64,000 bases of DNA, from contig NC_083602.1 of the NCBI RefSeq assembly GCF_029168945.1, forward strand, positions 88,174,027 through 88,238,026, given 5' to 3'. Source of the DNA: Cannabis sativa (Eukaryota > Streptophyta > Magnoliopsida > Rosales > Cannabaceae). The notes beneath the pieces were generated by a model. That model searched no databases and was not told the DNA's origin. It saw nothing but the letters and a program-made list of their open reading frames with translations. Made by a program: the position numbers and the translations under genes. Each line of letters opens with the position of its first letter. Position 1 is the stretch's first letter. Positions 1 to 12,395 of this stretch are shown piece after piece.

Positions 1-102
1 CATAGGAAGATCATCGAAAATCCTCGCCGCCGGTTCTCCCCATTGCCGGAAAGAGTGAGACGCCGCCGCCGGCATCCCACCTAGAAGCTTCTCCGACGAC
101 AT
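1..102 (-). CDS. 5' end of an unrecognised protein gene, cut by the window edge
   Basis: The minus strand opens with ATG at 102..100 and stays open for 34 codons to the window edge. The peptide starts MSSEKLLGGMPAAASHSFRQ and ends in an acidic FDDLPM stretch. The coding part is clearly more GC-rich than the DNA upstream of it, which drops to AT-rich promoter-like sequence with a TATA-like run at about 222-240 and a G-box at 366-373. I do not recognise the family from 34 residues, and no transit peptide or membrane segment is evident. The gene continues to the left of the window. Confidence rests on composition, open frame and promoter-like context only. Confidence 0.45.
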   Translation of the reverse strand, partial: MSSEKLLGGMPAAASHSFRQWGEPAARIFDDLPM

Positions 103-365
103 GATCTTCTATATTTAATACTTCAAGCTTTAATTTTATTCAAAACCCAATTGTCTTAACATATTAGTGTGATATTGAATATAAGAAAATCAGTAAAGAA
201 AATTTCATGGTACGTCGTGGTTTATATATACATATATAAATTTAAATATAAATATGAAATATCTTTTTCATGTTTCCCTTTATTTTTCGGGAATAAAGAA
301 GGAGATTGTGACTCTGCTAACCTACGGTAAGGTTAGTGTTCTTAATGCTGATAAATAGGATGCTT

Positions 366-373
366 CCACGTGG
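366..373. promoter_or_regulatory. Palindromic G-box (CCACGTGG)
   Basis: A perfect palindromic ACGT-core G-box lies about 260 bp upstream of the minus-strand ATG at 102. Such sites bind plant bZIP and bHLH factors. The position fits a proximal promoter element of the left-edge gene, but its function is an inference. Confidence 0.35.
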
Positions 374-1297
374 CATAATAATGAGTTTTTTGGCTTCATC
401 TGACAGGTGGCAGTACCCGAACACGATTGCACGGAGTTCCCGAATGAGTGCGTAACATGCAATTAGTAGCTGTGTTTTGCTAAAACTAATTAATTGATTA
501 ATTACACAATTGGATAGTGAAATGTCTAAATTGCCCTCCAATTATTATATTATATCTTTTATTACAGCATAATAACAATACCAAACACTTTAATCTTTTG
601 GAATTTAGATAGAGAAAGAGATGAATATTTAAATATCCTAAATGAATGTCATAATTCAAAAGTTTTATTTTGTTCGTGAAAAGGATAAGAAGGATTGGGG
701 GGTATTATGGTCAATATAAAATGAGAAAACAAGTTGGATTGACTCAAAAATTAGAGGTGCAGTCGGATCACATAAAAGAATAAGAATATTCATATAATTT
801 TGTGCTTTACAACTCCGAATATGCTTAAAAGCCACATGTTTTGTTCCAACACTCAATAATGCCTAAACTCATCATATGCTAACTCTAAACTTAAATCATT
901 TTCTAATTACAACTTTTTATTTCTTTATTTCAATTGATTATTCTCTTATTATCTTGTCTTGTACGGTTAGTATAGGTACATTATACTCTAATTATTTTTA
1001 AGAAAATATAAAAGTTAGGTCTTCAACTTGTTAGAATATATTTTATTTTATATAAGGTAATAAATTTATGATTTGATTTATAATATTCTAATTATGGTCA
1101 CAATGTACTTATCCAATTTAATATTTTAAATTAATTATCAAAATATTTTAACAAAAATTGTTCAAAATAACTCCATCTGAAAAAAAATTAGTGAAAGCTT
1201 GGAAGCTCAAGACCAAATACTCGTTCTAATTCATTTTCATTTGATGTTAGCAAATTAAGATTATCAAAATTAATGATTGAAAATATTTCAGTCTTTT

Positions 1298-1335
<38 letters not shown>

Positions 1336-2370
1336 GATCTGTATTTTATTTTGCATTTATAAAATTGTTCATAATGCCTTTAATTTTTCATTTTAATCTA
1401 ACCGAACTTAGAACCTTTTTCTTAGTTTATCACAATAAAAAAAAATTGTATTAAACAAATCACTAAAATATAAAACAACCATATGGAGAAGGTAAAAGGT
1501 AATATTAAAAAACAAAATTTATTATATAGAAGTTTTAGTTATGTGTTAAAGTTAGGTAAATTCTAAAGTAGTCTTGAGACTATCAATGCATTCCCTTTGT
1601 ATTTTCGGCATCTGAATACCTAGAGTTTTTTTTTTCAAATGTAAATTGTAACTACAACAAACATTTTATTAATTTTTAAAACATGTCCTGAAAATAAACA
1701 GTAACATTTTTTAGATGGAAATAATCTCTTCACATTTGTCTTTCAACATTTTTTTTCTAACCTATAACAGTTAAAAAAAATACTATCATAACTACAATAT
1801 ACATAATTATACAAAAAAAAAACATTAAGATCTAAGTGCCAAAAACACTAAGTTTAAATTGATAACCACCCATAAATTTAAATGGCTATATGCAGAAGGA
1901 TGCGTGCTTGAGTTGTGTTAGAGAACTTTGACAACCCAAAATTAGGCTTTGATTACGTTTGTTTCCCCTTCATAACCTCATTCTTCACAAATAACCATTC
2001 TTTTAAAATAAAATTACTTTCAAATTTAACGTTACTTCTAAGTATATTTAAAGTCACTATCTATATATACAAATTACATTACAAGTCACTTTTTTGAGTT
2101 AGGTCTAATGGTACAGTTCTCCAAATTAAAAAGCTTTAAGCTAAACCAACATATTTATTTATTTATTTATTTATTTTTTTAAAAAAAAAAAAGAAAATGA
2201 AGAAGGTGCAAAGAAAGTAGTAAAATACCTTGTGAATAGCTTACCTATTCAAATAGTTCAAGCAATTTCTACAATTCTGTTATTAATAACTTGTTCTTTG
2301 TTTTGATTACGTAACTTAATGCTTAAAAAAACTTCATTAAATAAGCTTTAGAATGCTATGAGTTTATGTG
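374..2370. other. AT-rich intergenic DNA with a TA microsatellite
   Basis: No gene is visible on either strand; the open frames are short and lack plausible starts. It contains an uninterrupted (TA)n run at 1299-1333 and an (ATTT)n run at about 2152-2176. Its left end may hold promoter sequence of the left-edge gene. Confidence 0.5.
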
Positions 2371-2651
2371 ACATTTTGGTTGGCAGGAATGAAAATATAG
2401 AAATAGGAATAGAATAAAATTTAAAATGCATAAAAAAAAATTAATAAAAAAATTATTAAATTTTATCTCATCATGCATTGGAATGTTTTTTCCTTCTATT
2501 TCAAAATAGAATAGTCATTCCACCAAAATAGTGGAAATGTCATTTCATTGGGATGTCATTCCAATACTTTTATATGCAACCAAACAAAGGAATAGAATAA
2601 AAATAGTTTCCTTTCCATTCCATTGTATTTCATTACGTCCAAACACCACCT
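2371..2651. mobile_element. MITE family 1, copy 1 (ggaatg-rich)
   Basis: A roughly 280-bp AT-rich segment with related inverted ends: the left side reads ttttggttggcagg and the right side ends near ccaaacaccacc. It is filled with ggaat/attcc words on both sides, so it can fold back on itself. The same sequence recurs at 24733-25041 in the opposite orientation and at 48191-48511. There is no coding capacity. The ends are degenerate in this copy and no target-site duplication can be fixed. Confidence 0.65.
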
Positions 2652-3036
2652 TAAATTTGGTACAACTACAAGTACAGACATTAAACAACTAGTTTAGAAC
2701 AATTGGCATATTAATAAATGCAAGTAGGTATTCAAACCAAAATCAATAGCTCCAACCACAGAATCAGACAACAGTAGGTTTGGATATTCCTTCCACTCCA
2801 CTAATCAATACTGAAATTTTTAGTATCGAACAATGAAGCATCATCCTACAAGGAATACAAGGAAAGCATTTCCAATTTAGTACACATCCAAATCAAAAGT
2901 CAACGTGGTAAACAAACTTCAGTTTTAAAATAGTATAGGTTCGACTTTCGCAACTTACCAAGCTCGAGATTGAGTTAAGACTGTGAACATGTCCTCATAA
3001 GATGAGCAATACAAAGTGCCCGAAACATCAGATCAT

Positions 3037-5171
3037 TCAAGCGGATGCCCAATTTCGACAAAGAGAGTGAACTTTGGCCAGAGAAGCCATGTAATCATCA
3101 GACCTGAATATACAAGGACGTTTAAATGACTAGTCAAGTGCATAATACAGAGATTTGTTTGAAAGTTATTACCTTTGTCCGTACGGAGACTGACATGCAG
3201 CTAGTATATGACGTTTGGCTTCCTCAGCTTTGTTCTACATGGGTGATCAAATAGCTAATTCTTAACATTGGCATGTAAAATCAAGCTCTAGTTTTATGAG
3301 AAAATTTCAAAGCAGCCAAAGTATTCACATAATTAAATTATTACATATATGAAGGATACTCTATCTACTGAACTAGGTAACAATATTTCTTGTTTAAGCA
3401 ATACATTTGTCATCTTCAGAATTGAAAGTCTCCACTTATAAATCATTAACACAATAAATCAAGGATGGACTTGAATCACATATTTGTCTAGTTCTTTCTG
3501 TCTTTGATGTTTTGGTTTTTGCATTTATTACAACACCTAAGTAACAATTAGACAAGACAACATTTGTTTTCTTACTTGTCATATCTCCATACCAAAGAAT
3601 AATCAGGCATCAACATACACATAACCATTTCCTGATAAATGTAAGGTACAAGAAAACCGAAGACAAAATCTGAACCAAAATTCCATGCTAGGAATAAGTG
3701 AAGTTAAAAATAAACCTGAGATTCGTAATACAGCCCGGCATACAAAGAAGCATAGAAATATTCATTCTCTCGGCCGTTTGCAAATGTAGCAACAAGCTAT
3801 ATATCAACATGATTTGCAGAGCCAAATGGTTAAGTCAGATATAAAATTCTTGACAATCATGCAAAAAGTGGTACTTATACATAAAATTAATGAGATCATA
3901 CAGTAGGCAAACATTAAGTAGATGGATTTCCTTATGGAAAACTTACTACTTACCTTTTCTGGATCTCCACCATCTTTAAACATGTTATAGGTGTCACGCA
4001 TGACGGGTCTTGGATCTCTTCCAACCTACAGTTATTACATTCCAAAGTCAGAATACTTACCTGATTCTTTTGCACATTATGAGCTAGAAGTAGATGTTTC
4101 TCTCAACTAATTGTTGAACCCAACATAGCATAAAACAGGCCATAACTATAAAGATGGAGATAATTCATAGTATGTAAGAACCATTTGCCAGAAGATGTTT
4201 AATTCCCTTTATTTTAATACATTAGGAACTGATGAAGCATTCACCATTTCAATCTTCCTAAAAAATTTCAAAGAAGATAATCTAACATGACTGACCTCAA
4301 GAAATCTTTGTCTCGCCCCATCAACTCCATACAACTGAGCTTCACATAGAAAACACCAAATGGACTCCTCTGTATCATTCGGGTTCTGGGCAACATCTAT
4401 TCGAAACTGCTCTGCCCCTTCTTCAAACCTAAAAAATAAGACTTACCCATTTGAAATAATCTCTCCATCCACATTTCAATTCTAGTCTTCCCTATTGATA
4501 ATGAAACATTATAACATTTAGGCTAAACTAATCTTGGTCTAAAAACTTAGGGAAATTTCAATACAAAGTGTAAATAATGCAGAATTAGTACCTATCAAGA
4601 TAGTAAAGTGATAGCCCTCTTTGCCAAAGATCTGTTTGGAGATTTCAATCAATACAAGCTCACATTAAAATACTCAAAAAACACACATTTTCCAACTATA
4701 AGTGAAAAAATAGACATACATGCCTTTTGACGAGGGTCCAATTCAATGGCCTTATCGAATTCTGCTATAGACCCAAGAACATCACCCTTCAAGATAAAAA
4801 AAAAACCCAACAGTTTGATTTTGAATAGAATTAGAAAAAAAAAAAAAAGAAGGGATTAAAACATTTTTTTTTTGTACCTGCCTAAAGAGAAGCATTCCTC
4901 GTCGAATTGCAAAAACTGCTTCGCGAGGGTTGTTGTTGTTATTGCCGCCAGTTATGGCGTCCCAGATGCCTGAAACCGAAGGAAGAACCACTCTTCTTGA
5001 TATCGAAAGTGATGGGTTTCCATGGATTTGAATTCTTGGAGTTGAAGGGTTAAGAAAGGGAGAGTGGGTTTGGGTTATGAGTGAAAACAGAGGAGAGGGT
5101 TTGAGGGGAGAAGGGTGAAAGGAGGATGTGGAGATGGAAAGTGAGGATTCGAAAATGTGGGTTGCAGCCAT
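3037..5171 (-). CDS. Plastid-targeted TPR-like protein, 8 exons, 271 aa
   Basis: Minus-strand exons are 5171-4878, 4786-4720, 4631-4592, 4428-4296, 4025-3954, 3796-3716, 3234-3173 and 3103-3037. All introns are GT..AG, phases join without a break, and the stop is TGA at 3039-3037. I chose the ATG at 5171 because an open extension above it has no ATG. Residues 1-50 are rich in Ser, Thr and Pro and almost free of acidic residues, as in a chloroplast transit peptide. The mature part starts near residue 85 and contains helix-turn-helix TPR units: one around GDVLGSIAEFDKAIELDP (residues 99-116), then YLWQRGLSLYYLDRFEEG, then a C-terminal unit with NEYFYASLYAGLYYE and NKAEEAKRHIL. It resembles plant proteins annotated as TPR-like superfamily, which share a fold with bacterial NlpI. 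The family link is from memory, and the partner and role are unknown. An insertion lies about 130 bp upstream of the ATG (5302-5777). Confidence 0.87.
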
Positions 5172-5301
5172 GGGCGGAGGAGACCGAAGCCTGAACTTGG
5201 TCAATGAGAAAACTAAGGTGAAATGAGTGAGTGAATAGTGAGGCAGTTTGGGGTTTGGAGTTCGGTATGTCGTTAGTTACACAATTGGATAAGGCGCCAA
5301 A

Positions 5302-5777
5302 TTGTACAAATCTCTTCCTGGGACAATTTTTTTATTTATTTATTTATTTTTTTTTGCGTTTTTAGAGAGAAAAATTGACCCAGGTCCGATGGTCGGACCA
5401 TAGGTCCGATGGTCGGACCATGGGTCCGATGGGTCCGATCGGACCCATGGTCCGACCATCGGACCTGGAGCAATTTTTTTTTTCTGCGATTTCAGAGAGA
5501 GAGGAAGAGAGAGTGGGTTTTCGGGGTGCGACTTTTGGGCGGTCCGAAAGAGTGGGGCTGGGTCGGGGTGTTGGTGCGGGTGGTCGGAGGTGGCGGTAAG
5601 GGTCGGAGGTCGGAGGATGGAGGTGGGAGGTGGTGATGAGGGTGGGCGGTTGGGGTGAGATAGAGAGAGAGATGATGCAGAGAGAGAATTGTGAGGGGGT
5701 ATTTTTGGAGTTTTGAAAAAAAATGTATAGTTTTTAAAGTATATAAAATCAAATTTCCCTTGTACAAATCTCTTCCT
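5302..5777. mobile_element. 440-bp insertion flanked by an 18-bp direct repeat
   Basis: The 18-mer ttgtacaaatctcttcct occurs at 5302-5319 and again at 5760-5777. The 440 bp between them (5320-5759) look foreign. They contain a T-rich run beside the left repeat (A-rich read on the minus strand), a nested palindrome of ggtccgatggtcggaccat units at about 5383-5468, and a strongly strand-asymmetric G-rich block at 5505-5640. A long target duplication plus an A-rich end next to it is what LINE-driven retroposition leaves, with the element reading on the minus strand. No polymerase III A or B box or coding region was recognised. It sits directly upstream of the TPR gene start, so it may alter that promoter. 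Confidence 0.6.
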
Positions 5778-6279
5778 ACCAAAAAAAAATTGGAAAAATC
5801 TCTAATGTGACTAAGGATAAATACGATTTGAATAATGTATTTTATAAAAGTTATAGATTAAATTTTTTATTTTATTAAATGAAAGGTTAAACTCTTTATT
5901 TTTCATCAAGTTACAAAATTGATTTTAATCTCAATTTTCGTCAATTTTTTTAACATAACCAACTTGAAATTAATTTCTAGCACGAACAAATACAAAAAAA
6001 TTATAACTATTATTGTCATAACACTTTTATGTTCGATTATTATTAAGTTTTAATTTGACAAAAATTAAGCTCCAGGTCTATTTTGTACTATTTCAAAAAA
6101 TCGAATATTTGAATTGTCATTTAACAAAACAGAGGTTCCACTTAATAATTTTTGCAAAATACAATTGTAATACCCTAAACTTAGTAACCCTAATTAACTT
6201 TATTAAGAATAAATGTAGGATTGTATTATGATATAATCAATTATATTTTATTATTTGAAAATATTTAAATTTTTGGGTT
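5778..6279. other. AT-rich spacer, nothing recognised
   Basis: A 500-bp AT-rich stretch between the insertion near the TPR promoter and the Gypsy relic. I see no gene, RNA or well-defined repeat in it. Confidence 0.4.
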
Positions 6280-7490
6280 TCTGCCGAGGTGAAAATGAGG
6301 ACTAGAGAACCTATCCGAAGTGCCCAAGGTGCAAGAGACGCCATCACAGTGAATGTCAAGCTCGAGCGTGCTTTTAGTGTGGGATAGTAGGCCATTTGAA
6401 GAGAAATTATCCACAGTTGCAAAGATCAGAACAAAGAAAGATGATACTCTAGTTCTTGCTCAGGTATTTGTTTGACCCAGGAAGAGGCTGATGTTGGTCC
6501 TTCTACCGTGACAGGTCAGATTTCTATTGATGGTATTATGTTGACTGCTTTAATTGATTCTGGTGCTACGCATCCTATGTGTCAAGTAGAGTGATTGGAA
6601 AACTGAATAAGCCTAGTGACGTTTTACCAAGTGGTTTTGGTACTTTACTGCCTACTGGAGAATGGTTATATCCAGCAGGTGGGTTAGGTCCCTTCCAGTA
6701 CATGTAGAAGGTAAAGAACTGTCAGTAGATTTAATTGAATTGAATCTAGAATATTTTTATGTAATATTGGGAATAAACTGGCTAGCAAAGTATAATGCCA
6801 CCATCGATTGTAAGAGAAAGATGGTAACTTTCGAACTTGAGGGTGAGCACCCATTTGTGTTTGTGGGAAGTGTTCAAGGATCCTGAATTCTAATGATCTC
6901 GGTGCTCAAGGCACACGATTTGTTATGAGATGTATGTATTGATTATTTAGCCAGTGTAGTGGATACTACGAGAGAAGTACCAATAGGACCTAAACATATT
7001 CTGGTGGTACGAGAGTTTCTATATGTCTTTCCAGAGGAGTTATCGGGTTTACCACCAAAGCGAGAGATTAACTTTGAGATCGAATTGATATCAGGGGCAG
7101 AGCCTGTACGAAGGCCCCATATCATATGGCACCTGTATAATTAAAAGAACTAAAGGTTCAGTTACAAGGTATGTTGGATTTGCGATTCACTAGACCGAGT
7201 ACCTCGCCTTGGGGTGCACCAATTTTGTTTGTAAAGAAGAAAGACGGAACATTAAGGATGTGTACTGATTACCGGGAGTTGAATAAATTAATAGTGAAGA
7301 ATAAGTATCCTTTTCCAAGGATAGACGATTCGTTTGATCAACTATAGGAAAAGACCGTCTTCTCTAAGATCGATCTTCAATCTGGTTATCACCAGTTGAG
7401 GATTTGAGAGGAGGATATTCCCAAGACAACATTTCGCACACAGTATGGGCACTATGAATTCCTAGTGATGTCCTTTGGATTAACTAATGG
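6280..7490 (+). pseudogene. Truncated Ty3/Gypsy retrotransposon: gag zinc knuckle, protease, partial RT
   Basis: Plus-strand frames carry, in order, a degenerate CCHC knuckle region (CPRCKRRHHSEC, then GIVGHLKRNYP) at about 6318-6420, an aspartic protease with the DSGAT catalytic motif at about 6556, the protease C-terminal segment GINWLAKYN at 6773-6799, and reverse transcriptase from about 7150. The RT shows [19 protein letters not shown] and KIDLQSGYHQLRI. Several stop codons and frame changes interrupt it. The RT breaks off at FGLTNG near 7490, before the catalytic YxDD, and integrase and LTRs are not found nearby. The lineage is Ty3/Gypsy and probably chromovirus-like; the exact clade needs comparison. 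It is dead. Confidence 0.85.
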
Positions 7491-9300
7491 ATGAATGCTC
7501 TCCCCTTGTCTTTTCTTATACAGACGGAACTACAGTTGGATCTACATGAATGCATGTATTTTTTATTGCCTTTTTTATGGAAATTAATATTTATGCATTC
7601 TCTTTTTTTTTTGTTCTTTTGTTTTGCCAACTCAACCTCGTGGTCAATAACTTTTTGCCTTAACTCAACTAGTTCTGTATAGTTTTCTACATCGTATTCT
7701 TTGTATTCCTCTTTGTTTGTATCTTCAGGGTCATTGGTGTCTCCTTCTCCCTCAGCGTCCACCCTAAAAGCTACCTCTTCTTCTTCTAGACCTTTTGGGT
7801 CGTTAGGTGGTTGTGGACGTGAAGTGTTCCTTATTAACACTATTATGCCACAAGATATTATACGACTTCTTTTTTGGTAAGCTTTCTACAACTCTAAATG
7901 AAAGCACCAAAATGTTGACCGAGATTTTCGGCAACTATTAATTAGAGCTACATGAAGCAATTAATGAGTATTAAAGAAGATAATTTTTACATGGTTGGGG
8001 TATTAGTGAACCTTAGTCCACGAGTCACTGATATTAATGAGAGTGTTTATTACAGAAAATTTTTCGATCCCCTCTCCTATACATCATTGGGGTATTTGTA
8101 GGCTCATACTAGTGGTAAAAGGCCACTATAATTGTGTTTGTATGAACCATGCTTTGCACAATTTCCCAAATTAATGTCGCCCAATTAGTTACACTGCGGT
8201 CGCGGTAGTAAACGGGCTATATGTCGTATCCACAGGGAGGCAAATTACCACTAAAGATTAGTTAAGTAAATAGAAAATGATAGAAATGTGAATAAGGTAA
8301 AAATAATAAAATGATGAGTGAAAGGGTGTGATCAGATAAAGAAATTGGTAAGGTAGAAATATAGCTATGCAAATTCTATTCTAATACCGATATTAATTCA
8401 GAACACAGTTACAATTCTACACCATTAATTACAACTGGAAGATGTATATAATAAAAGCGCAAATTAATTAATCTTGCATAAATTGAATCTCACCTCTAAC
8501 TTGACAGCATATCATATTATATATCATAAATCGACAAAATACCACTATTGGCAGAATGCAGTAAACGACATAAAATATAATAAATATACCAAAATATTAA
8601 TAGCCTAACTTACATAAGAAAAGCATGACTGAACTTATATAAAATATACTATTAACTTTGGAAGAAAAATTAGAAGATGAAGAACAATTTAATAAAAATA
8701 AGATATGGAGATGAAGCACAAAAGAATCAATATCAATAATAGAAATAAGAAGTACAAACGCTACACTCTAACTCACCAATATTACTACTCTAGTTTACTC
8801 ATTTTTGTCACTAAAATAAGTAAACTAAAATAATAAAAGAAAAGTAACAAAATGATAAAGTGTATTTTTCACTCTAAAATCGGATGTCTTCTACATTGGA
8901 TTTGGGTCCTATTTATAGTGAAAATAGTGCTCCCCAAACTAGCATTTTTCGTGCACGATTTTAGTTTATTTAGTGGCATGAAAATCTGATGTAGTGGAAT
9001 CACATTAGGTGCTGAGAAGATGGGAAACTGGCAGACAGTTGGCAAGCTTGGAGAGGAGGGAAGCACCTGACGAGTGGGACCACGTCCCCAATTTTGTGGC
9101 ATACTACACATTGAATCATTCTTTTTTTTCTTTTGCTGAAATAACATTAAAGATAAGGGGCCATGTTCAACGTGGGCTATGAACTTGGATCAGCCCATAA
9201 TAACTTGATGATATAATGATCATTGGGCTCACATCATCAACACACACATATTTTGGGCTTCAATAACTATACTTCTTGACCTCTTTTTGCTTCTTTGATA
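7491..9300. other. Unassigned repeat-like DNA after the Gypsy break
   Basis: The sequence changes character abruptly at the Gypsy truncation. A minus-strand open frame at 7840-7484 encodes an acidic, Glu-rich segment followed by a Lys-rich putative coil, but it has no ATG and matches no family I recognise. About 7900-8260 contains phrases that I associate with dispersed plant repeats (caccaaaatgttg, and gtcgtatccacagggagg at about 8224). I could not set ends, terminal repeats or a target duplication. No gene is supported. Confidence 0.4.
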
Positions 9301-11036
9301 CTAAAATCTTTTTATTTATACCACTTCACTCAAATCTGATAGATTACATAAAATTAAAATTAATTAAATATTTCAATTAAAATAATTTTACAATTAAAAT
9401 CATAAAAGTATTTAATTAAATTAATTTTATACACACAATTAAAAGCTTAAAATATACAAATTTGAGTCTCAATCAGGGCATGATTACCTTTTTTTTCATG
9501 ATGTATTTGGGCTATTATAGGTGTTTGGTGAGATTTGACTTATTTCTTACTCATGATTTGATAACTCACTATGTAGTCGTCAATTGATGTATGGGACATC
9601 GTGAAATTAGAAAATTATGGGTTTTAACCTTGAGCACGTCTGTTCAGCGTAAGGAGTCGGATGCTCTTCCCCTTGCCGCATTAAATGCACATACAGTGAT
9701 TTAGCCTTGAGCAGTGTGCTACACTCCGCTTGTCCTTCTATATCCTTCTATGGGTTTAGTTCACTTGCGGAGAGGATGAGACAAGAAATACTCTTGTCCA
9801 GGTAGACCCTCTCGGAGACGACAAGTCTCTTATTATTCCTTTGAAACAATAATCTCTGGGAGTAGTTAAGATGACATGTCTTGTAGTGTGGGGCCCATCA
9901 TCACTTGGCTTACTCCAGGATTGTCATATATTTTGAGAGAAATTCTAGACAATAATATGATTTAAGAATTATTCAAAAAATACACAAAAACAACAAAAAA
10001 TTACAAAAATACAGTTGTACAGAATTTCAAATATTTTTATGATTTTATTTACAGTAAATACAATTTTTTGATATATTTTTATGTTGTACTTTTGTTGATT
10101 TTTTGTTATTTGTATGTTATTTTTGTTGTTTTTTGAATGTTATTTTCCTGTTACTTTTATGTATTTTTTTATTATTTTTGTATTATTTTTATAAAACAGC
10201 GTAAGAATATTTTAAACGTAAAAATGTAAAAGTTTTACAAAAATAGTGCTTAATTATTCTTATAATTTAATATTTTTGAATTTTAAAAAAATAAATTTGT
10301 GATTAGTTAAGAATCTTAAAATAAAAATAAAAAATAAAACTATTTAGCTAGATTCAATAAATTAAAAACATAGATAACATTAAAAAGAAAAAACTTATTT
10401 TTATTTTTTAGCCTAAACATAAATCCCTTTTGAGAAAATTGCACCCCATACCCACATTTCATTACCTCCTTTTATTTTTACCTTTCCTTATATATTATTT
10501 AATTTATACCCAGTATTATAAGTAAAATCTCCATTTTACCCTTAGCTGTTTATTTGATTATACATATGAAGAGAGATAGAATGCATTTGAACAAATACTT
10601 AGAAGACATTTCATTTTAGATATACTTTTATATATAAAATTTAAACAGTGAAATAAAAGAGACCCCAATTACATAAAAAAGTAATGATTGATTAAAAAAA
10701 AACTCATACAAAATATAAAAATAATGTGATGGTGAACTCTCGGTGGGAGAGAAATTGAGGATTTAATAAGAAATTAAATCTTGAAGGTATTTTATGCACA
10801 TTACACTTAAAAGCAGATATGTTTCAATTGAATTTTAATATGGAGTTATTTTTTATTAGTTATTAAAGAAAAGAGGTAATCCTCAATTCTACTCCCACCA
10901 TGATCTTATTTTCCCTCCTTCATCATAACAAAAAATAGTCTAAGAAATCGAGAAAAGATTTTGAGGTAGAGCTAGATGTAATCACTCTCCTAAAATATAA
11001 TAGTATATTGAACACCACAAACTCTAAGAGCATCAC
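9301..11036. other. Gene-free DNA with a T-rich dispersed repeat
   Basis: No coding sequence is supported. About 9520-9910 is less AT-rich than its surroundings and may be an old LTR or other transposon piece, but nothing diagnostic was found. It includes T-rich family copy a (9962-10250, listed separately). Confidence 0.4.
9962..10250 (+). repeat. T-rich dispersed repeat, copy a
   Basis: An A-rich left part (acaaaaataca words), a T-rich middle built from ttgttgttattt and atgttattt words, and an A-rich right part with gtaaaaatgtaaaa followed by tacaaaaatagtgc. The same order of parts recurs at 12396-12690, 30948-31262 and, reversed, at 15318-15603. It has no coding capacity and no clear terminal repeats; probably an old non-autonomous element family. 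Confidence 0.6.
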
Positions 11037-11695
11037 CAAGGATGCACCAAATCTTTTATTTGGTGATGAATTCTTATCCAAGGAGGCTGCATATATATGT
11101 TGAATTTGGGGTGGAAGCTACAGTCCACGCTATATTTGCCGTGCACTGTAGCACACGGCATCCACTTTTTTTTTTTTTTTAATTTTTAATTTTTTATATA
11201 TATATATTATATTATATTTAATTAATATATATTTATATTATTAATTGTATTTATGAAATTATAATGTATTTTTTTTTAAAGTAGTATATTAATGTACTTT
11301 TACTTGTTTTCGCATTTGAGAGATTTTTTTAGTGTATTTTTTTTTATGGTTGTGTATATTATAATTACTTAAGATATTTTATAAAATTTTAAAAAATTTA
11401 GAAAAATTTAACAAGTTGAAAATAAAGTTCAAACTATCTGTTACACATGTAACTATTTTATTTAGAGTGGTGCATTTTAGTTTGTGGTGGTTTTAGTTAA
11501 TTAATATAATATTAATTTTTTTATTTTATTAAAAAATTAATATAATAATAAAGAATAATTTTTTAGTGTAATTTTTGGTGTTGTAGTTGGAGTGAAGATT
11601 GTTTTTAACATTAAATTTGGTGATAGTGTGACACCAAATTTAATGAGCATCTCCAAGGAGCTCATTAAATTTGGTGTCACACTATCACCAAAGTC
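11037..11695. mobile_element. MITE (gagcatctccaagg type) with a perfect 33-bp hairpin
   Basis: The block begins near agagcatcaccaaggatgc and contains gatgcaccaaat / atttggtgatg inverted words. At its right end, 11616-11648 and 11660-11692 are perfect reverse complements (33 bp) separated by an 11-nt loop. The GAGCATCTCCAAGG end word is typical of short Harbinger- or hAT-derived MITEs in plants. A related fragment without the hairpin lies at about 20330-20480. The two opposite open frames here are a by-product of the palindrome. Confidence 0.6.
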
Positions 11696-12395
11696 AAACC
11701 TTAAACATTTTCCAAAATGTAAAATAAAAATAAAAATGAAAATATATATATGTGGTGGGAATGTTGACAACGATGTACGGTAGATCTTTGGTTGGTTTGG
11801 TGAAATGAACGGCAGAGATGTTAGTTGGTTTGGTAAACTCAACGGCAGATTGCTCGTGTAAATGTCATAATGAAATCACTCACCACTGACCACACCAACT
11901 TATGCTCATCCTCACACTCTGCAATTTCACCAATAATTATTGTCCCCTCTTCCAAAATATGTATAAGAAGACAATTATATTTATTGACAAAATTAAAAAT
12001 TATATGTATATTTATTAAAAGAATAATAGAAGGTACAAAAATTGGATTCACTTTTATCAACTCATAAAACAAAAAAAAAAAAACAAAACTCTATAGGGGA
12101 ATTATTGGCAATGATAGTTTTTAATCACTTTTTTTTTTTTTTTTACTTTATTCACAAATTGGTGTAACTAAAAATTAGATTCTTTGAAGCTGGGGCAAAT
12201 CAACTAACTCATATTTTTAGATGTAATATTTAATAATTAGTTAACTTATTTATGTGTTAAATATCAAAATATGTGAGATTTTGTGGTATTTCACACTTTG
12301 TGTTGCTTTATACGTCACTAAATATTTCTATATTTAGTTAATTTAGGCAAAGTGGTATGCTTTTTTTAATATAATTAATTGAGATTTTTTTAAAA

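Noticed and set aside
5375..5782. Three overlapping Gly/Arg- or Pro/His-rich open frames
   Set aside because: By-products of the G-rich insertion with the 18-bp duplication; no conserved protein.
7484..7840. A 118-codon minus-strand open frame, Glu-rich then Lys-rich
   Set aside because: It begins at a GTG rather than ATG, matches no family I recognise and starts at a transposon junction. Kept only as a note in the surrounding unassigned region.
11537..12072. Overlapping open frames on both strands with similar peptides
   Set aside because: They mirror each other because the DNA is a palindrome (hairpin MITE). No splice sites, promoter or conserved domain.
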